64,000 bases of DNA from Muribaculaceae bacterium (lineage in GTDB: Bacteria > Bacteroidota > Bacteroidia > Bacteroidales > Muribaculaceae). This document shows positions 63,276 to 64,000 of the stretch, piece by piece (positions within the stretch are counted from its first letter, which is position 1; the number at the start of each line of letters is the position of its first letter). The stretch is taken from the NCBI GenBank assembly GCA_014867205.1, contig WGUO01000002.1, positions 62,001 through 126,000 of the forward strand, given 5' to 3'. The notes under the pieces are model-generated. The model was not told the DNA's origin. It worked only from the letters and a program-made list of their open reading frames with translations, and did not search any database. The translations under genes and the position numbers were made by a program.

Positions 63276-64000
63276 TCAGATTTTATGCAGGTCGTGGCCC
63301 ATGCGGTTCTTCTTGGTTTCCATGTATCGCTCGTTGTATGGGTTCGGCTCCACCTCAAGCGGGACTATCTCGGCGATCTCCACGCCGTAGCCCTCGAGTC
63401 CGATGCGCTTCACTGGGTTGTTGGTCATCAGGCGCATCTTCTTGATGCCGAGCGAGTGGAGTATGTTGGCGCCGATGCCGTAGTCGCGCTCGTCGGCCTT
63501 GTGGCCGAGGTGCAGGTTGGCGTCGACGGTGTCGAGCCCGTTCTCCTGCAGCTTGTAGGCGCGTATCTTGTCCATCAGTCCGATGCCGCGTCCCTCCTGG
63601 TTGAGGTAAATGACGGCGCCTCTCCCCTCTTTCTCTATCATCTGCATGGCAAGGTGAAGCTGCTCGCCGCATTCGCAGCGCAGCGAGCCGAATATGTCGC
63701 CGGTCATGCATGACGAGTGTACGCGCACCGGCACGGGCTCGTCGCCGGTCACGTCGCCCTTGATCAGGGCTATGTGCTCCAGGCCGTTGTCTTTCTGGCG
63801 GAAGGGTATCAGGCGGAAGTGGCCGTAGGCGGTGGGCATGTCGACCTCCTCGCCGCGCTCCACGAGCGAGTCGTTGTTGAGGCGGTATGCTATCAGGTCG
63901 CGGATGCTGACGAGTTTCAATCCCCATTCATCGGCGCGGCGGCGCAGTTCGGGGAGCCGGGCCATCGAGCCGTCGTCGCTCATTATCTCCATCAGGGCTG
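63276..64000 (-). CDS. ribBA: Bifunctional riboflavin enzyme RibBA, C-terminal part (cut by right edge)
   Basis: The frame is open to base 64000. The first visible residues ALMEIMSDDGSMARLPEL are the end of the 3,4-dihydroxy-2-butanone-4-phosphate synthase domain, so the start at 63992 is internal, not a true start. The rest is GTP cyclohydrolase II: HSSCMTGDIFGSLRCECGEQL (zinc Cys residues), YLNQEGRGIGLMDKIRAYKLQ, LGIKKMRLMTNNPVKRIGLEGYG. These two activities make both precursors for riboflavin. It leads an operon with the S9 peptidase and ispE. Confidence 0.95.
   Translation of the reverse strand, partial: ALMEIMSDDGSMARLPELRRRADEWGLKLVSIRDLIAYRLNNDSLVERGEEVDMPTAYGHFRLIPFRQKDNGLEHIALIKGDVTGDEPVPVRVHSSCMTGDIFGSLRCECGEQLHLAMQMIEKEGRGAVIYLNQEGRGIGLMDKIRAYKLQENGLDTVDANLHLGHKADERDYGIGANILHSLGIKKMRLMTNNPVKRIGLEGYGVEIAEIVPLEVEPNPYNERYMETKKNRMGHDLHKI

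Overview
The window looks like chromosomal DNA from a G+C-rich member of the Bacteroidales, most likely Muribaculaceae or a near relative. The signs are several promoters matching the Bacteroidetes sigma-ABfr pattern (TTTG, 20-21 nt, TAnnTTTG), paired TonB-dependent receptors and lipoproteins, DUF349 and DUF5723 proteins, a complex I operon without nuoEFG, a fused nuoCD, and a cytosolic GH133/GT4/GH57 glycogen set. The family-level placement is inference. I see no phage, insertion sequence, CRISPR array or tRNA gene. Most of the window is core metabolism.

Layout. 1-6313 (minus): the 5' part of a DUF349 gene with its own promoter, a lipoprotein/DUF5723 envelope pair, and a small-protein/periplasmic cyclophilin pair. 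6515-9024 (plus): a cytidylate-kinase-like protein, the RNase P RNA with clear promoter, P1 helix and terminator, and a YihY/BrkB membrane protein. 9112-14300 (plus): a glycogen/maltodextrin operon (debranching enzyme, GT4 synthase, GH57 amylase, small monooxygenase), with an inverted array of telomere-like heptads between the last two enzymes' upstream genes. 14301-15037: a structured, mostly non-coding stretch. 15038-32827 (minus): complex I and the whole F1Fo-ATP synthase in one directional cluster, nuoA-B-CD-H, atpD-C-B-E-F-H-A-G, nuoI-J-K-L-M-N, with a promoter before nuoA and a terminator after nuoN. 32895-42297: a minus-strand TonB receptor with lipoprotein, then plus-strand ribonuclease Z, then a second TonB receptor with lipoprotein. 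42318-49885 (minus): alpha-2-macroglobulin, a Spy/CpxP-like protein, a one-TM protein and an ECF sigma factor. 50094-57488 (plus): an outer-membrane protein, then glpABC, a glpK gene broken by an in-frame TAG, and glpF. 57573-64000 (minus): dnaJ, grpE, ispE, an S9 peptidase and the 3' part of ribBA.

How the parts fit. GlpF admits glycerol, GlpK would phosphorylate it and GlpABC would pass electrons from glycerol-3-phosphate to menaquinone. Complex I also feeds the quinone pool while pumping ions, and the ATP synthase uses the resulting gradient. The glycogen enzymes give a storage route for carbon. The ECF sigma/Spy-like/macroglobulin block and the two receptor/lipoprotein pairs serve the envelope.

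Most worth a second look: the ATP synthase operon nested inside the complex I operon, the nonsense codon in glpK, the inverted heptad array at 12529-12610, the possible small RNA or peptide region around 14435-14950, and the sigma/Spy/macroglobulin operon.
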